A stretch of DNA of 64,000 nt from Acidiferrum sp963771295 (GTDB lineage: Bacteria; Acidobacteriota; Terriglobia; Acidiferrales; UBA7541), in NCBI GenBank assembly GCA_963771295.1, contig CAVYTB010000011.1:1-64000 (forward strand). The letters run 5' to 3'. Positions 9,615 through 19,319 of this stretch are shown one piece after another. The position numbers were made by a program, and so were the translations under genes. The notes beneath the pieces were generated by a model. The model saw only the letters and a program-made list of their open reading frames with translations. It did no database searches and was not told the DNA's origin. Numbering within the stretch: position 1 is the first letter of the stretch; each line of letters starts with the position of its first letter.

Positions 9615-9690
9615 TGAGCCGGATGAGTACGAAAGTTCAAGTCCGGTTCTTAGAGGGCCGGGCCCCAGCAATGGGGTCTGGCTACTCGGT
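9615..9690 (+). ncRNA. Group II intron B domains V and VI
   Basis: Domain V reads GAGCCGGATGAGTAC, GAAA, GTTCAAGTCCGGTTC, a canonical 34-base hairpin. Domain VI is GGGCCGGGCCCCAGCAATG followed by GGGTCTGGC, ending CTACTCGGT. It is better paired than the equivalent in intron A. Confidence 0.85.
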
Positions 9691-9709
9691 TCAGAATACA
9701 CAAATGTTC
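9691..9709 (+). mobile_element. Group II intron C, domain I fragment 3 (truncated)
   Basis: TCAGAATACACAAATGTTC matches TCAGAATACGCGAAGTTC at 5003-5020 of intron A. Similarity then ends, so the rest of intron C (domain I onward and its maturase) has been deleted just before the DUF1398 gene. Confidence 0.7.
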
Positions 9710-9740
9710 CTATTCATTCAAACAAATCCGGAGTTAAGAC

Positions 9741-10157
9741 CTACCGAAGGTCCACCTCAGGGTAGCTTTCGACGTACTCTTCGTTCCCCGGTCCGTAATA
9801 GGTGCATGTGCGTGCCGCGAAATCGACATCATAACGAACAACTCCAGCACGCCACGAAGCCCTCAGAAACTCAGGAAAGGTGCTTTGACCGGCTTGGTCG
9901 ATGCGCAGAGCGGCGATCAGAGCTTCACGGTCGAATGGTGGAACATCAGTTATCTCAGACACCAGGGGCGTGCCGAGTTGCACCACCGGACCGTGTTCTG
10001 TCAGGTAGAGACTCTGGCAAGCCGGGAGGTACCAGAGGTTTCGCGCCACTCCAGCACGCCGAAGAGTTTCGGCTAGATACGGGAACCCGCCAATCTTTGG
10101 TCGTCCCGACATGGCATGCTGCATCGCAGCTTGCAAAATGTTAATTGCTTTGCTCAT
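9741..10157 (-). CDS. DUF1398 family protein
   Basis: A 138-residue protein recognised from the family's typical strings: RPKIGGFPYLAETLRRAGV, LWYLPACQSLYL, VPPFDREALIAALR, FPEFLRASWRAGVVRYDVD and the end TYYGPGNEEYVE. The length is normal for the family (E. coli YbcV type). Function is unknown. It begins with ATG at 10157 and ends just outside the truncated third intron, so the intron remnant trims its downstream flank, not its coding part. Confidence 0.85.
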   Translation of the reverse strand: MSKAINILQAAMQHAMSGRPKIGGFPYLAETLRRAGVARNLWYLPACQSLYLTEHGPVVQLGTPLVSEITDVPPFDREALIAALRIDQAGQSTFPEFLRASWRAGVVRYDVDFAARTCTYYGPGNEEYVESYPEVDLR

Positions 10158-10406
10158 CCCATTCGCTCCTTCGCACCACAGGAGTATGTCCTATTCTCAG
10201 GTCGTGATAAACGCTAGCTATCGGAAGAGTAGGTAGTGGTACAACCCTCGGTGTGCCCGCTGTCGCTTACCACCACGTACTATCGTGCTGTGCGAGTTGA
10301 GAACATGGACGGTCGCGGGGTGGTGATGATAAGCTTTGCGCGAAATAAAACGACGTGTGACCAACTGAAAACTTAAATCTCGCGGGCCTTCCCAGGTTGA
10401 AATTTG

Positions 10407-11495
10407 ATGGAATCCGAACCAATCCGTAGCACTGAAGCTAGCGGCATACGAGAGGTGGCGCAGCAAATTACCGCGCCACTCACGCGCGCTGCGATCTTCA
10501 TCGTTGTGACCGTAAACCCAGGTCTTGAGAACAATAAAATCATTCGATCGTTCTGTGCCGACCTTTCGGCATTAGTGCGAGCGGTGGAATTCCGCGACAT
10601 CGAAGCAAGTCTCTCGTGTGTGATGGGAATTGGTTCCGAGCTGTGGGACCGACTGTTTGGTTCTCCGCGACCGGCCAAGCTGCACCCCTTCCGGGAAATT
10701 CGCGCAGGAGCGCGCCACGCTGTGGCCACGCCGGGAGACTTGCTGTTCCACATTCGCTCGAAACGCATGGATTTATGCTTCGAAATGGCGACTCAACTAT
10801 TCGCGCGGCTTGGTGATTCGGTCTCGCCAGCCGACGAAGTGCAGGGATTCCGCTATTTCGACGATCGCGATCTGCTGGGTTTCGTCGATGGAACAGAGAA
10901 TCCGCGCGGTGAGGAAGCGGCTGACGCCGTGCTCATCGGCCAGGAAGACGCCGCATTCGCAGGCGGCAGCTACGTCATCGTGCAGAAATATCTTCATGAT
11001 CTGGGCGGATGGAATGCGCTGTCCACTGAGGCGCAGGAACGAATCATCGGTCGCACAAAGATGGCAGATATCGAGCTGGATGATTCCGTCAAGCCGCTCT
11101 CGGCACACAGCGCACTGAACACCATCGTTGAGGATGGGAAAGAAGTGAAAATTCTGCGCGACAACATGCCCTTTGGACGGCCCTCGCACGGTGAATTCGG
11201 CACTTATTTTATCGGCTACAGCCGTTCACCTGGCACGATCGAGCAAATGCTGGAGAACATGTTCGTTGGGCGGCCGCCCGGCAACTATGATCGGATCCTG
11301 GACTTCAGCCGCGCGGTTACGGGAAGCCTTTTCTTCGTGCCGACGAAAACATTTCTAGAGGGAGTAACCGAAGATCAGCCGACAGATGCGGCGCCGCCTG
11401 CGCCGCCCGCGGAAGAATCTTTGGCACCCAACATGCCGCAGCACGACGGTTCGCTCGGCATTGGTTCGCTTAAAGGAGACATCCCCAGTGAATAA
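10407..11495 (+). CDS. DyP-type peroxidase, encapsulin cargo
   Basis: A 362-residue B-type dye-decolorising heme peroxidase. ATG at 10407 is chosen over the TTG just before it. The distal GFVDGTENP motif with catalytic Asp is present. The probable proximal heme His is in LSAHSALNTI, and GTYFIGYSR carries the heme-edge Arg. After the catalytic domain comes a Pro/Ala-rich linker and then DGSLGIGSLKG near the end. This is the known encapsulin cargo-loading peptide pattern. It overlaps the encapsulin gene by eight bases, so cargo and shell are translationally linked. It should use peroxide to oxidise an unknown substrate inside the compartment. Confidence 0.93.
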   Translation: MESEPIRSTEASGIREVAQQITAPLTRAAIFIVVTVNPGLENNKIIRSFCADLSALVRAVEFRDIEASLSCVMGIGSELWDRLFGSPRPAKLHPFREIRAGARHAVATPGDLLFHIRSKRMDLCFEMATQLFARLGDSVSPADEVQGFRYFDDRDLLGFVDGTENPRGEEAADAVLIGQEDAAFAGGSYVIVQKYLHDLGGWNALSTEAQERIIGRTKMADIELDDSVKPLSAHSALNTIVEDGKEVKILRDNMPFGRPSHGEFGTYFIGYSRSPGTIEQMLENMFVGRPPGNYDRILDFSRAVTGSLFFVPTKTFLEGVTEDQPTDAAPPAPPAEESLAPNMPQHDGSLGIGSLKGDIPSE

Positions 11496-12306
11496 CTTAC
11501 ATCGCGAGCTTGCCCCGATTTCCGATGCAGCGTGGGCTCAAATCGAAGAAGAAACTTCGCGCACGTTGAAGCGCTATCTGGCCGCTCGGCGAGTTGTGGA
11601 TTTACGGGGACCGAGTGGCTCAAGCCAGTCTGCCGTCGGAACCGGCCACCAGAGCGCGATCGCGCCACCGGGCAAAGGGATCGTTGCAAAACTGCACGAC
11701 GTGAAAGCGCTTGTGGAACTGCGCGTCCCGTTCGAACTGAATCGCCAGACCATCGACGACGTCGAGCGTGGAGCCAACGACTCCGACTGGCAACCCGCGA
11801 AGGACGCCGCCCGACAGATGGCCTTTGCCGAAGATGGCGCCATTTTCGAAGGCTATGCCGCCGCAGGAATTCAGGGTATTCGTCAAGCAACCAGCAACCC
11901 GAAGATGACTCTTCCCAGCGACGTGCGCGAGTATCCAGAAGCAATTGCGCAAGGTTTGAGCCGTTTGCGCCTCGTCGGAGTGAACGGGCCGTATGCGGTA
12001 CTGCTCGGGGCAGATGCTTACACGGCGCTAGCCGAGACAAGCGACCACGGATATCCGGTGCTGGAACACGTCAAGCGGCTGGTGAAAGATCAAATTATCT
12101 GGGCGCCCGCCATCGCCGGCGCATTTGTGCTGACAACTCGAGGCGGTGATTTCGAGCTGCATATCGGACAAGATGTTTCCATCGGTTATTTCAGTCACAC
12201 CGATACGGTGGTTCAACTGTACTTGCAGGAGACGTTTACTTTCCTGCCGCTTACCAGCGAAGCCTCCGTGGCACTGGCGCCTCCGGGCAAATCAAAGTCA
12301 AATTGA
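11488..12306 (+). CDS. Encapsulin nanocompartment shell protein (family 1)
   Basis: Starts at GTG 11488, seven bases after AAAGGAG, giving MNNLHRELAPIS and 272 residues, a usual size for a T=1 family 1 shell. Typical features are the N-terminal APISDAAWAQIEEE helix that contacts cargo, RRVVDLRGP, a P-domain helix with FEGYAAAGIQGI, GPYAVLLG, and the C-terminal DVSIGYFSH and YLQETFTF of the HK97-like fold. The shell encloses the DyP peroxidase encoded just upstream. The last residues (APPGKSKSN) form a short tail. No second cargo gene is adjacent. Confidence 0.95.
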   Translation: MNNLHRELAPISDAAWAQIEEETSRTLKRYLAARRVVDLRGPSGSSQSAVGTGHQSAIAPPGKGIVAKLHDVKALVELRVPFELNRQTIDDVERGANDSDWQPAKDAARQMAFAEDGAIFEGYAAAGIQGIRQATSNPKMTLPSDVREYPEAIAQGLSRLRLVGVNGPYAVLLGADAYTALAETSDHGYPVLEHVKRLVKDQIIWAPAIAGAFVLTTRGGDFELHIGQDVSIGYFSHTDTVVQLYLQETFTFLPLTSEASVALAPPGKSKSN

Positions 12307-12490
12307 AGCGGTGCGCACTGCTGCTGGCGCGCTTTCATAGATAGTCGCTTGAAAAGAATCGTGCGCCCTACGTGTACCTCTCTAGTCCACGAGTGTATTT
12401 GTACGTGGCTGATTGATGAGGAAGGCAAGCTGCTAGCGGAACGAAGGCGCGACTAACTTCGCCGCAACCATGTGATGCGAAGGCTCACTT

Positions 12491-15134
12491 CTACTCGTGC
12501 CTGAGCGCTTCGGTCGGATCAATACGGCTAGCTCTGCGTGCTGGAATCCAGCAGGCCAGCGTGGCGACCGTCAGCAGAATCGCCGGCACACCGAGAAACA
12601 CCGGAAGACTGACAACGCCCTTGGTAATCGCGTGAATGGAAATCACGAAGGCAATTACCCACCCAATCGCCGTGCCCCGCAGGATTACACCCAGGTTCTC
12701 GCGAATAATCTGCCGCACGACGCGCCCGCTGGTAGCGCCGAGCGCGAGCCGCACGCCAATCTCTCTGGTTCGCGTGGCGACAGCATACGAAACCACGGCA
12801 TAAATTCCGATGGCCGCAAGGCCGAGCAGCAGTGGCCCCAGCACAACGAACATGCGCGCGGGAATGCGGCGAAGAAAAAGATTGCGTTCGATGTGCTGAG
12901 AGAAGGTTCGCACGTCGTAGAGAGGCAGCATCGGATCGAGGTCGCGGAGAACGGCACGCGCTTCCGTGGCAAGGGCAGTTTCATTGCCGGTGCGCGTCCT
13001 GAGGTGAATCTCACCCTGGGTGGATGGAACATCGCGGTACGAGAAATAGACCGCAGGCTGAGCGGGCTCACCGAAAGCGTCGTACACCGAATTGCGCGCG
13101 ACAGCGATGATCGTGAAGCTTCCCGCGCGCGTCTGTATGCGTCGGCCGATAGCATTGGCGCCATTCAGGTACCGGCGCACAAACTCCTCGTTGACGATGG
13201 CCTGTGCGGGCGCCGCGCTATTCCGCATATCGGCAAAGTCGTTTCCTTCAAGCAGCGGAATGGCCATTACTTGGAAGTATCCGGGTGTGACGGTATTCGA
13301 AATGGCGCGATCCTGCCCTGCTTCTGTGCGCACGCGGCCCTGCACGGTGAAAGGCCGCGCCGGAATTCCGTGCAAATCCAGCGGAACATTCGTTGCGATG
13401 GCGGCTGCCTCGACGTCCGGCAAGGATCGCAGCCGTTCGAGGAGACGCGCAGCAAATTCGCGCTCGGACGCATCGTTGGGATTCCGTCCGCTTAAGTCGT
13501 AGGCGGCCAGCAAAACTCCGTCGGGACGAAATCTCGGATCCGTCTGGCTCGCGGACCGAAAACTCTGCAAGAAGAGCGCAGCCGCAATCAGCACGACCGT
13601 GGCCAGACCGACTTCCGCTCCCATCAGAGCTTTGCGCGCAGGACTGCGGGGCGGCGGTGTTGTAGGTGGAGCGAAGTCCGTCCTGCGGATCGAGCCGTGA
13701 CAGATGAATCGCGGGCGCCACGCTGAAAATCAAACCGCATGCGGCGCCGAGTAATACGGCGAAGGCGAGGGTGAATCCATCCACTTTGGTGTGAAACTGG
13801 ATTGGAAAAGCGCCAATCATCGGCGCCATGCGCAATGCCGTGGTGCCCCAAACGGCGAAGGCCGCGCCAAGGCTCGCTCCCAGGAAAGCGAGGAGCATAT
13901 TTTCCGAGAGCACCAGGCTGACAATGCGCCAACGTCCTGCGCCCAGCGCTACGCGCACCGCCATTTCGCGCTGCCGGGTGCTTCCGCGAGCCAACATGAG
14001 GTTGGCCGTGTTCCCGCAGACCGCCAAGAGCAGCAGAAGCATAACGCCTTGCAGAACGGCCAGCCCACTGATCATCATGCGCTGCGGACCGCGCGGCGCG
14101 GCCCAGAAAGGAAGAATTTCGCCGCCAATTCCGGCGTTGGCCGCCGGATAGTCGCGCGCAAGCTGAGCCATCGCCGTGGTGAACTGCGCCTGTGCTTCTT
14201 CGCGTGTTGCGCCGGGCCTTAACATTCCGATCAGCGAGAAAGCGCGGGCGGTACGATCCTGGAAGTCGCGTGTTCCACCGAGCAATGCAGGCGTTAACGT
14301 GGCTGGCACCCAGAGTTCGAACTTCAAGGGGAGTACGGTTCCTTGGAATTCCCTAGGCGCCACGCCAACGATCGTAAGGTCGCGCTCGTTTACGCGGATT
14401 TTTTGTCCCACGGCCCCAGGCGCGCCGCCAAATCGCGTTTGCCAGTAGTCATACGAAATCACAATGACCGGCTCAGTTCCGGGCCGCTCCACTTCCTCCG
14501 GTTGAATGAACCGTCCCATCGCGGGCTTCAGTGCCAGCGCGGAAAAGTAATTGCCGGAGACGAGTTGCCCGAACACTCGCTCAGTCTGGCCCGTTTCTCC
14601 CACGTTGAACGGGACCATCTGGAATGCCACCAAGTCCCGCAGCGCTGGCAATTGCGTTTGCAAGTCGCGATATTCCAGCCAGGAAGCGCCCGGATATCCG
14701 GCAGTCTCCGAGCGAGGCTCGACCAGCAGAAAGTTTGCTGCGCCACTCACGCCTGGCAATGGTTGGAACAGTATCAGCTGAATCCAGGAGAGGATGGTTG
14801 TATTCACGCCGATTCCGATGGCCAGCGAAACAATGACCACGGCGGCAAGGCCTGGCATGCGACGAATCGCTCGCGCTGCGTTTCGCAAATCTCCCATCAG
14901 ATTCTCGATAATCAGCAGTCCCCGTTCGGCTCGATAGTCTTGCTTCATGGCTTCCACGCCGCCAAACTTCAGCATGGCCTGGCGCCGCGCCTCAATGGGC
15001 GACAAGCCGGCGCGAAGATTGGCTTCGGTTTGCAGAGCGATATGCTCCGCAACTTCCTCCCGCAATCGTTCTTCCTGCGCGTTTCCGGCCGCTGAGTTGA
15101 AGAGCCGATTGAGGAACCGTCTCAGGGATTTCAC
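12491..15134 (-). CDS. ADOP-type ABC permease (MacB/FtsX), one frameshift
   Basis: A permease of about 880 residues. It starts with GTG at 15134 (VKSLRRFLNRLF), with GGAG upstream. The N-terminal cytosolic helix (EERLREEVAEHIALQTEANL...EARRQAMLKFGG) is the signature of acidobacterial duplicated orphan permeases. A membrane segment (AAVVIVSLAIGIGVNT), a MacB periplasmic domain, an FtsX domain, and then a second copy of both follow, ending DPTEALRHE. The frame changes near 13640 at a CCGCCGCCCC run; downstream coding resumes as ARKALMGAEVGLATVV. No ATPase gene is adjacent, as is usual for orphans. Substrate unknown; efflux or lipid-linked export is an inference. Confidence 0.85.
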
Positions 15135-15239
15135 GAGGAATTCTCCGTCGTCACATCGAGCGCCGCCATGTTGTTTTCCCACAGGAGGATGGCACACTTC
15201 CTTTTGGGAAGCAACAGGTAACTCCGCGCATACCGCTAT

Positions 15240-16103
15240 GTGCAACTCCTTCGAAGCTGGACGAGTCGTAACGCGCTCCCGGGCAGATGCCAAACACCGC
15301 AAATTTCAGGCGATAATACGCGCCACTTGAAACGGCGGGCACTATGGTCGAGACCCCCGCTGGGCTACTACAAAAGCGTTGGCATGCTCGATCAGGCAAC
15401 CTATACGTCCACTCTGATCGTTCGCGCGCAGCAGAATAAGAGAGACCTGGTCGGAGCGCTGCGGTCCGCAACAGAGTTGTTGGACGTGAGCAGGAAATCC
15501 AATCATGCGGCGTTAATCGAAAGTTCCGAAGAGCTGATGGGTGACATTCTGGGTAGCCTGGAACATTACCCGGAAGCGTTGTCGCATTATGAGGAAGCGT
15601 TACGTTTAGCTCGTTCGATTCACGAGAATGAGCCGTGCCAGGCTCTGCATTGCGCCGGCGTGCTTTGGCCACTCGGGAGATATAGCGAAGCGCTGAATAT
15701 GCTCGCCGTTGCCGAGAGCGGTAAGAGTGCAGGCATGATCTCAGGCGCCGAACTTGTGAAGGGCCAAATCTTGTTGTCTCAGGAAAAATTCGACGAGTTG
15801 ATTGCTTTTACCAATCGAGAGCTCACGCCGGGGCTCTCCCAAGCCATTCCCGAAGACCTGCCTCAATTCCGATTGTTGCGTGCGCGCGCAGAAGTTCACT
15901 CAGGGCAACTAAAGAGAGCTTCTGACGACGTTAGCGATTTGTCGGCATGGGCGCAAAAAGAAGGCGACGAAGATGCAGCCACTAACATCAAGACTGATAG
16001 CCGCCGTTTCTCGATAAACCCGCGGATTGTGCCGGAGACGAGGACTTTTGGGAGCGCATGTCGACAGTTAAGGTGTTCAATTCCCAAACGCGTGCACTGG
16101 TGA
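15240..16103 (+). pseudogene. TPR-protein remnant cut by an IS
   Basis: The reliable coding part runs from about 15363 (GYYKSVGMLD) to about 16060. It contains TPR-like helices: NKRDLVGALRSATELLDVS, YPEALSHYEEALRLARSI, GRYSEALNMLAVAESG and LLSQEKFDELIAFT. The first 40 residues look like noise, and the end runs into IS sequence where similarity to a TPR protein stops. It is probably a C-terminal fragment of a larger regulator or sensor with a TPR tail, broken at its 3' end by the ISKra4-like element. Confidence 0.5.
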
Positions 16104-16129
16104 CACAATTGACATGTCTAGGAACATTC

Positions 16130-17330
16130 CCGACTGTTTGAGGCGGGAGCCGATCACGGTCTTGCATCCGGCTTCGATGACGCCCGAGCCGACAAACAGG
16201 TGCTGGCGGCGGAACTTGGGGTAGCGCATGCGCTCGGCATTTCTTTCGAAGTAATCCGCTTCGGTGCGAATCTTTTCGGCCACTTCGGGATTGGTGGAGT
16301 CGATGGAGCGCAGCACGCCCACCAGTTTTTCGATTTTCCCCTTGTCCAGCAGGCGCTTCTGGTGGACCTTCATCCAGGCTTTCTGCTTGGCTTCGTCATT
16401 GGGGTACAGCTGGCGCGCCAACTCCCACAGATGCTGGCGGGCGTGGTAGAGATCGACAATCTGAATCGCGCCGGGAAAGTGCAGTCGGCGGCCAGATTCC
16501 AGATCCATTCGGCGCCGTCGCCCATGACGACCTTCTTTTGCGCGCGGCTCCAGCCGCGTTTCCAGGCTTCCCGATAGAGGCGCTTGCCAAACTCTTCGGC
16601 GGTTTCGATGGCGCCGGTGTAGGTGGTGGAATCCGGATCGCGGATGGGGTAGCCTTCCTTGTCCCAGGTCGTCTGGGTGAACACGCATCCCAACTTGACT
16701 TCCCGCGTATGCGCCGGTTGGCCCTCGGTCTTGCCTTGCCGACCCACCGTTTCTTTCTTCACCACCGGCACTCCCGTCCCATCCATTTGCACATACAGGA
16801 TGGGAATCGGCTCGCCCACGACGACGGGCAGATCCAACTGCAGGGCTTTCTGGATCTCTTCCTGCTCGCGCTGGGCGATATCGTCTCCGATGGCTTCCGC
16901 CGTGCGCTCCACCGATTTGGCGGTCACCTCCAAGCCGGCCAGGACTTCCATCTGCTCGCGGCCGTGATCGAAGGGGGCCTCCTGGCCCACCAACGCCTGC
17001 ATGCGGCGCACCCCGGGCGAGAATTCCGTGTTCTCGATGTCCAGTTCGACATCGGCGGGAAACTGGCCGGCGTGACAGTCGGGGCACAGATAGTAGGGGC
17101 GCGAGACTCGTACCGGGCCCACCAGCGGTGAGCACGGGCTTGGAGCGGAGTTCCTGATATTGCGCGTGATGGCCGCAGGCGACACGGCAACTGGCGCTGA
17201 TCCGCGGCCGGGGCTGCGAACTGCAGCAGTTCGCTCAGGGCGGCAGCGCCGGCCTGGTGCAGGGCCGCGCGCAAGGCCACTCTCCACGGCTTCCAGATCG
17301 GTGCGGCCGTTCTTACGGCGCTGCGCAAAG
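16130..17330 (-). pseudogene. ISKra4-family transposase, frameshifted and truncated
   Basis: Reading across frames gives ALHQAGAAALSELLQF near the N-terminus, SRPYYLCPDCHAGQFPADVE with a zinc-knuckle-like CPDCH, and LVGQEAPFDHGREQMEVLAG. Next come ILYVQMDGTGVPVVKKE with the first catalytic Asp, KVVMGDGAEWIWN with the second, DLYHARQHLWELARQ, and HLFVGSGVIEAGCKTVIGSR with the terminal Glu. At least three frame changes occur, near 17185, 17110 and 16490, with a further probable one near 17285. The last part of the normal protein is missing. It is not expected to be active. Confidence 0.75.
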
Positions 17331-17349
17331 ATACGGCCCAGCAGTTGGT

Positions 17350-17736
17350 TTACTTCCCGCGCAATCTCCTGATGGATCGCAGCAGCCGTTTTTTTTCCTG
17401 CTCGGTCCAGCCGCCCCGTTGCTGCTCGACCGGACGGAGTCGACAGATCTTTTCGTTGAGGGTCACCAGGTCTTCGCTGAGTTTCTGAAAGCGGTGAAAC
17501 TCGGCCACCTCTTGCTGTGCCTTGCGCAGCGCCGTGGGATTGGGAAAGGTTTCCGTGACGGTCTTGCCAGCCACGCTTCGAGTCAGGCGAAACTGCGGAT
17601 CATGGCCAGGGTCGTTGGGCTTGGCGCAGTGGCAGGTAGGCTTGCCGCAGCGCCGGACCACGGCGGTAATGGAACCCGGCCGAAGATCGCCCAAGCCGAG
17701 GAACTCCTCCAGGAACGGAAACTGTTCTGTGGGCAT
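17350..17736 (-). CDS. Small IS-associated Cys-containing protein (DUF6788-like)
   Basis: A 128-residue intact frame upstream of the transposase. The segment ITAVVRRCGKPTCHCAKPND has a CxxxxCxC cluster. It is followed by FRLTRSVAGKTVTETFPN and a helical Lys/Glu/Arg-rich tail with an apparent coiled coil. Proteins with this cluster often accompany ISKra4-type transposases; I infer DNA or transposase binding. It starts with ATG at 17736. Confidence 0.6.
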   Translation of the reverse strand: MPTEQFPFLEEFLGLGDLRPGSITAVVRRCGKPTCHCAKPNDPGHDPQFRLTRSVAGKTVTETFPNPTALRKAQQEVAEFHRFQKLSEDLVTLNEKICRLRPVEQQRGGWTEQEKKRLLRSIRRLRGK

Positions 17737-17950
17737 AGGACCCTATAATTGACTCCGATCTAAATTCCAAAGCGCAGTCAGCCTTTGTTAAATGAGATTG
17801 TTTTGGTTCCTGGCGAGCACTCAGCGTTCTTCTCAAGTAAAAGACCAAATGCATTCCGTCGCCCGTGCGATCAGCCATTCCGCGATTACTCATACAGTTT
17901 CACGATCCGCTGGCGGCTCAGCTAGATGGACAGAGATTCTGAGCACGCCG

Positions 17951-18343
17951 TCAAGCCGCGTGGGGTACTTCGCTCATTAGGGCGAGAACGTTGTTTTCGG
18001 TGTCGCGGAAGAAGGTCATCCAAAGATCGTGATTGGGCATGCGAGCGATCAGATGCGGCTCACCCTCAAATTTCGCGCCACCCGACTTTAGCCGCTGGAA
18101 CGCCGCCTGGATGTCCGCCACCTGAAAATAGAGAATCGAGCTGGGATGGTCGAATTCCGGCTTCTCGGCCTTGTCGAGCATCAAGCGCACGCCGCCGCAG
18201 GCGAAGAAGCTCAACTGGCCGGCACGGAACAAGTGCTGCAATCCAAGGACATCGCGATAGAATGCAGTGGCGCGATCCACGTCGTAAGCGTTGATGGCGA
18301 TCTGTCCGATGCGGGAAAGGGCCGAGTTCTCGGGGATATTCAT
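17951..18343 (-). CDS. VOC family (glyoxalase/bleomycin-resistance-like) protein
   Basis: A 130-residue VOC-fold protein. It opens with IGQIAINAYDVDRATAFYRD, has LSFFACGGVRLMLD in the middle, and pairs ILYFQVADIQAAFQRLKSGG with DLWMTFFRDTENNVLALMSE at the end. The classical glyoxalase metal ligands are not clearly complete, so the reaction is unknown. It is transcribed away from a MarR regulator with only about 50 bases between them, so it is a likely target of that regulator. Confidence 0.85.
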   Translation of the reverse strand: MNIPENSALSRIGQIAINAYDVDRATAFYRDVLGLQHLFRAGQLSFFACGGVRLMLDKAEKPEFDHPSSILYFQVADIQAAFQRLKSGGAKFEGEPHLIARMPNHDLWMTFFRDTENNVLALMSEVPHAA

Positions 18344-18369
18344 GGTCTGCGACCTCCGGCAGAATATTT

Positions 18370-18384
18370 GTTAGCATAGCTAAC
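18370..18384. promoter_or_regulatory. Palindromic operator between VOC and MarR genes
   Basis: GTTAGC-ATA-GCTAAC is a perfect six-base inverted repeat with a three-base spacer, centred in the 49-base divergent intergenic region. Its size and position fit a MarR-dimer operator. Binding by the adjacent MarR protein and autoregulation are inferred. Confidence 0.65.
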
Positions 18385-18392
18385 TATATTTC

Positions 18393-18863
18393 ATGAACCA
18401 GCGCAAGCACAAAATATCGGCGTCTTCGGAGGCCTACCGGGTCGCCGACCTGCTTCATTCCGCCGCCATTCACCTGCTTCGCACCGTGCGAGCCCGCGAC
18501 CAAAGCGCCGGCATTGGGCCGGCACAGCTTTCGGCGCTTTCGGTGCTCGTCTTTGGAGGGCCGCGGTCGCTGAAAGAATTGGCCCAAGCGGAGCAGGTGC
18601 GCCCGCCGACGATGAGCCGAATCGTCACCGGCCTGGTGCGAGCGGGCCTGGTCCACAGGAAAGCGACCGACGATAAACGACGGTTGCGTCTGGAGGCCAC
18701 CGCGAAAGGCACGAAGATCCTGCAGGAAGGACGCCGGCGCAGGGTCGAACTGCTGGCACAGTCGCTGGAATCATTGCCACCAAGCCAGTTGCAGGAAGCC
18801 ACCTCGCTGGCTCAATTCATGCAAAAGCTCATCGCCAGATTGCAGCCGGTCGGGCGGCGATAG
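18393..18863 (+). CDS. MarR family transcriptional regulator
   Basis: A 156-residue winged-helix repressor. The sequence has IGPAQLSALSVLVFGGPRS, the recognition helix region SLKELAQAEQVRPPTMSRIV, GLVRAGLVHRKATDDKRR (wing with the Asp-Arg loop) and a C-terminal dimerisation helix. Starts with ATG 18393. It is divergent from the VOC gene and probably represses both by binding the palindrome at 18370-18384; the ligand is unknown. Confidence 0.9.
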   Translation: MNQRKHKISASSEAYRVADLLHSAAIHLLRTVRARDQSAGIGPAQLSALSVLVFGGPRSLKELAQAEQVRPPTMSRIVTGLVRAGLVHRKATDDKRRLRLEATAKGTKILQEGRRRRVELLAQSLESLPPSQLQEATSLAQFMQKLIARLQPVGRR

Positions 18864-19091
18864 CTTTAGCTTCCCGGTCTCCGAAAATCCGGAGACAGCG
18901 GTCGCTTCGTGCTGCCATCACCGGTGGCGTATCTACACTTCTCCGTATTTCCCAGCCGGGGTCCAAGCGAAGTCAAAAAAAAGGAAGGCGGCGCGGGGCG
19001 GGAACAAACTGAAACCCAAATCCGTGCGGATGGTGATTGCCAGTTGTTTGTTCAGGGATTTCCCCGGGCATCGTGGCCCGTTAGTGAAAGT

Positions 19092-19319
19092 TCAGGCGGT
19101 CGCCGGCTTGGCCTTCCCGTGGTCCTCGACGTGGCTCTTCGCCGCTTCCGCTGCATGATGCGTTGCGTGATGATGGTGACCGTGCGCCAGGTGTGCATGG
19201 TGCGCGGCGGTTTCATGTTTGCCTGCTTCGTGGTGTTTGGCTGCTTCCTTATGATGGCGTGCTGCGTGTTCGTAATGTTCCGCCGCCTTGTGATGATGGT
19301 CTGCTGCCTGCTTCGACAT
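19092..19319 (-). CDS. Histidine-rich small protein
   Basis: 75 residues from ATG 19319 (MSKQAADHHHKAAEHYEHA). About a third of the chain is His, mostly in H-H-K/A-A-A patterns with heptad-like spacing, such as ARHHKEAAKHHEAGKHE and HGHHHHATHHAAEAA. It should form a single amphipathic helix that binds metal or protons, or nucleic acid. There is no signal peptide. Proteins of this type occur in many soil bacteria; their function is not established. An antisense frame exists but is a shadow of the repeat codons. Confidence 0.75.
   Translation of the reverse strand: MSKQAADHHHKAAEHYEHAARHHKEAAKHHEAGKHETAAHHAHLAHGHHHHATHHAAEAAKSHVEDHGKAKPATA

Larger units (their letters stand above)
7268..9690 (+). 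mobile_element. Group II intron B (2.4 kb), inserted in intron C
   Basis: Starts CTGCGAACTG at 7268 (consensus GTGCG with G to C at the first base) and ends CTACTCGGT at 9690. The leader matches intron A from AAAGCTGTTGAAG onward but carries its own differences. Removing it joins GATAGCAAGG to TCAGAATAC, as in the uninterrupted domain I of intron A at 4993-5011. It holds a maturase frame of 1,707 bases and well-formed domains V and VI. Confidence 0.85.
16110..17750 (-). mobile_element. Decayed ISKra4-like insertion sequence
   Basis: The element holds an accessory gene followed by a transposase, both on the minus strand. The transposase is broken and lacks its final segment: after KTVIGSRLKQSGMF the frame leaves the family pattern near 16130, so the end next to the TPR remnant is truncated. 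The outer end lies near 17740-17760 (GGACCCTATAATTGACTCC); terminal repeats could not be matched because one end is missing. Confidence 0.7.

Noticed and set aside
10218..10466. 82-codon minus-strand frame before the peroxidase
   Set aside because: No motif, and it would overlap the peroxidase start.
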